Positions 5,417 through 5,436 of a stretch of DNA of 5,436 nt are shown here, piece after piece. The DNA comes from Lachnospiraceae bacterium. GTDB lineage: Bacteria > Bacillota > Clostridia > Lachnospirales > Lachnospiraceae. The translations under genes were made by a program, and so were the position numbers. The stretch covers positions 1-5,436 of the forward strand of contig CAAHDV010000238.1 in assembly GCA_900770535.1 (NCBI GenBank). Reading direction: 5' to 3'. The notes under the pieces were generated by a model. That model worked only from the letters and a program-made list of their open reading frames with translations, was not told where the DNA came from and did not search any database. Position 1 is the first letter of the stretch. Each line of letters opens with the position of its first letter.

Positions 5417-5436
5417 AGATCGGAAGAGCACACGTC
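5417..5436 (+). other. Illumina TruSeq adapter remnant at the contig end
   Basis: The last 20 bases begin AGATCGGAAGAGC and continue as in the TruSeq read-1 adapter. This is not genomic sequence; the true contig ends at or before 5416. It shows the terminus rests on untrimmed read tails, so confidence in bases 5345-5416 is reduced. Confidence 0.97.

Overview
The window looks like a contig end from a Gram-positive, gut-type member of the Clostridia, probably Lachnospiraceae. The evidence is a tyrosyl-tRNA synthetase gene under a T-box leader, strong AGGAG-type ribosome sites, promoters near the sigma-A consensus, and accessory families typical of that group (AAA-ATPase-like remnant, DUF3298 domain, InlB-type repeat domain). 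The assignment is inferred from gene content; no phylogenetic marker was aligned.

Layout. Positions 1-623 (minus) hold the N-terminal half of tyrS, cut by the window edge. Its leader, 661-1020, is a complete tyrosine T-box riboswitch, driven by a perfect consensus promoter at 1027-1055. Right behind that promoter, also on the minus strand, is a 229-residue AIM24/TIGR00266-family protein (1069-1758). The 288-base spacer 1759-2046 is divergent and carries an sstT promoter and several inverted repeats. Next is sstT (2047-3270, plus), a sodium:serine/threonine symporter.

From 3271 on, the region is a patchwork. A 166-bp imperfect palindrome (3286-3451) directly follows sstT. It abuts a minus-strand remnant of an AAA-ATPase-like gene lacking both its Walker A and Walker B regions. 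Then comes an intact small conserved protein (3788-4198, minus) of the kind often labelled 'ribonuclease Z' although it has no metallo-beta-lactamase motif. Diverging from it is a response-regulator receiver domain (4419-) that breaks at the conserved K-P position and runs in another frame into the last 48 codons of a DUF3298 protein (4736-4882). The final gene fragment (minus, 4904-about 5345) is the C-terminal part of a surface-type protein with a bacterial repeat domain.

The last 20 bases (5417-5436) match the Illumina TruSeq adapter, and an 8-base G run lies just inside at 5347-5354. The extreme right end is therefore an assembly artefact, and the nearby gene junctions need read-level checks before they are treated as biology.

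The left half is ordinary and well ordered: translation supply under amino-acid-sensing control, a conserved protein of unknown function, and amino-acid import. I do not see convincing evidence of a new multi-gene system. The best leads are the long palindrome beside gene debris and the receiver/DUF3298 junction.
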